Source: Enoplolaimus lenunculus
Taxonomy: Eukaryota > Nematoda > Enoplea > Enoplida > Thoracostomopsidae
Direction of reading: 5' to 3'
Assembly: GCA_030248215.1 (NCBI GenBank)
Contig: JASANG010001502.1
Location: 345,638 to 409,637, forward strand
Length of the DNA stretch: 64,000 nucleotides
The translations under genes were made by a program, and so were the position numbers. Shown one piece after another: positions 62,501 through 64,000 of the stretch. Positions within the stretch are counted from its first letter, which is position 1, and each line of letters begins with the position of its first letter. The notes under the pieces are model-generated. The model had not been told where the DNA came from. It worked only from the letters and a program-made list of their open reading frames with translations, and did not search any database.

Positions 62501-63660
62501 TATTTTCTATTTCTCCTGAGACCTACTTTTATGCTAGGATTCGAACTCCAGTGATTGGAGTGGGAGGCGTATACCATCACCACTCAGCTATAGGAGCTTG
62601 ACGCTCGAGCCCGAGAGGGCTCTCACGTCTTGTGGTGTTTAGTACTATGTATACGTGTTGCAATTTATAAACACGGTGCGATATATACTATTTAACGTAT
62701 ATACACTGCGCTTAGTTGCCTACAGGCAACTCAATGTGAGAAGGGGTTATAGATAGTAAACTGAAAATTTTTCGCTTAACCCTTTCTCACATGAATATTT
62801 TCTATTTCTCCTGAGACCTACTTTTATGCTAGGATTCGAACTCCAGTGATTGGAGTGGGAGGCGTATACCATCACCACTCAGCTATAGGAGCTTGACGCT
62901 CGAGCCCGAGGGGGCTCTCACGTCTTGTGGTGTTTAGTACTATGTATACGTGTTGCAATTTATAAACACGGTGCGATATATACTATTTAACGTATATACA
63001 CTGCGCTTAGTTGCCTACAGGCAACTCAATGTGAGAAGGAGTTATAGATAGTAAACTGAAAATTTTTCGCTTAACCCTTTCTCACATGAATATTTTCTAT
63101 TTCTCCTGAGACCTACTTTTATGCTAGGATTCGAACTCCAGTGATTGGAGTGGGAGGCGTATACCATCACCACTCAGCTATAGGAGCTTGACGCTCGAGC
63201 CCGAGGGGGCTCTCACGTCTTGTGGTGTTTAGTACTATGTATACGTGTTGCAATTGATAAACACGGTGCGATATATACTATTTAACGTATATACACTGCG
63301 CTTAGTTGCCTACAGGCAACTCAATGTGAGAAGGGGTTATAGATAGTAAACTGAAAATTTTTCGCTTAACCCTTTCTCACATGAATATTTTCTATTTCTC
63401 CTGAGACCTACTTTTATGCTAGGATTCGAACTCCAGTGATTGGAGTGGGAGGCGTATACCATCACCACTCAGCTATAGGAGCTTGACGCTCGAGCCCGAG
63501 GGGGCTCTCACGTCTTGTGGTGTTTAGTACTATGTATACGTGTTGCAATTGATAAACACGGTGCGATATATACTATTTAACGTATATACACTGCGCTTAG
63601 TTGCCTACAGGCAACTCAATGTGAGAAGGGGTTATAGATAGTAAACTGAAAATTTTTCGC
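59531..63660. repeat. 295 bp tandem satellite of the tRNA-bearing TTAA element (14 units)
   Basis: TTAACCCTTTCTCACATG recurs every 295 bp exactly, from 59531 to 63661. Each unit is a whole TTAA-flanked element in reverse orientation (compare 31251-31512), ending CAATGTGAGAAGGGGTTA, followed by a spacer of about 30 bp with TAGTAAACTGAAAATTTTTC. Each therefore carries a minus-strand tRNA-like segment with intact A box (TAGCTGAGTGG) and B box (GAGTTCGAATCC). The spacer supplies the first T-run (GAAAATTTT region) downstream, a possible Pol III terminator. Units are nearly identical. Diagnostic variants cluster: GTGCTG in three consecutive early units, TATAAACACGG in four consecutive late ones, and CACTTAGC alternating with CACTCAGC around 61700-62600. 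Confidence 0.97.
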
Positions 63661-64000
63661 TTAACCCTTTCTCACATGAATATTTTCTATTTCTCCTGAA
63701 CAATAGTTGTCCTTAACCAGGATTTTCCAAGAAAGCTATTTTGCTGTTCCAAAGAATTACATAAATTAAAACATAGCATTTAAATCTTAACCCTTTATCA
63801 CATGAATATTTCTATTTCCCCTGGAGACCTACTTTTATTTTAGGATTCGAACTCCAGTGACTGTAGTGGGAGGCGTATACCATCACCGAATCCAAAGTGA
63901 CCGCAGTTTAATTTTTGAAAGAGTTCATGTAACCCTAGACACCGCAATGATCTTGAACAATATTCCCTCAACAATTTTCCAAGATAGCTATTTTCCTGTT
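63661..64000. repeat. Junction back to the 246 bp satellite (degraded unit)
   Basis: The 295 bp unit breaks off after CTATTTCTCCTGA at about 63698. The next bases (CAATAGTTGTCC, then TTTTCCAAGAAAGCTATTTTGC) are a diverged 246 bp-type unit. A normal unit follows with CATGTAACCCTAGACACCGC at about 63927 and runs off the window. The 246 bp array thus flanks the 295 bp array on both sides. Confidence 0.9.

Noticed and set aside
56973-64000. Regular direct repeats that could be mistaken for a CRISPR array
   Set aside because: Units are contiguous satellites of 246 and 295 bp without unique spacers, in an animal genome.

Overview
The window is animal nuclear DNA: AT-rich, with spliced genes (GT-AG introns, short exons) and very dense small transposons. 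Gene content (proteasome beta-4, Gemin2, a CIP/KIP inhibitor, a DOMON/cytochrome b561 reductase), gene compactness, abundant MITEs and a tRNA-like short repeat suggest an invertebrate chordate, most likely an ascidian tunicate of the Ciona type. That placement is inference, not proof.

Genes, left to right. (1) The 3' end of a proteasome beta-4 gene on + (1-911). (2) A five-exon gene on - (5974-10928) for a 286-residue secreted, Ser/Arg/Gly-rich protein of unknown family. (3) A sixteen-exon gene on - (17194-34184) for a 649-residue membrane haem protein: signal peptide, DOMON-type ectodomain, cytochrome b561 core, a complete cytochrome b5 domain and a C-terminal membrane anchor. (4) Gemin2 on - (40513-42777), four exons, 256 residues. 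(5) A 5'-truncated non-LTR retrotransposon remnant on - (44143-44952). (6) A p27/p21-type cyclin-dependent kinase inhibitor on - (47047-49874), three exons, 197 residues. (7) The last two probable exons of an unrecognised gene on - (52990-53225). All exon models were assembled by hand from splice signals, reading phase and protein similarity; phases agree at every junction of the complete genes.

Between and inside the genes lie at least ten families of short inverted-repeat elements. Two families with different ends (A and B) share an internal core of (TTAGGC)n-like hexamers. Others are a ~430 bp TA-flanked family (C), a ~200 bp palindromic family rich in TGAGTCA (D), a family ending in AGGGTGCAACCGGAGG (E), and families F, G, K, L and M. 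Nearly every intron of the b561/b5 gene holds at least one copy, and several copies are nested or chimeric.

The right end (56973-64000) is satellite DNA. A 246 bp satellite gives way to fourteen near-identical 295 bp units, then a decayed 246 bp-type unit returns, so the 295 bp array sits inside the older one. Both derive from a ~262 bp element that occurs singly at 26697, 31251 and 37689, is flanked by TTAA, ends in CCC-type inverted repeats like a piggyBac MITE, and carries a tRNA-like segment with RNA polymerase III A and B boxes. This TTAA-flanked, tRNA-carrying element and its conversion into a nested satellite is the most unusual system in the window.
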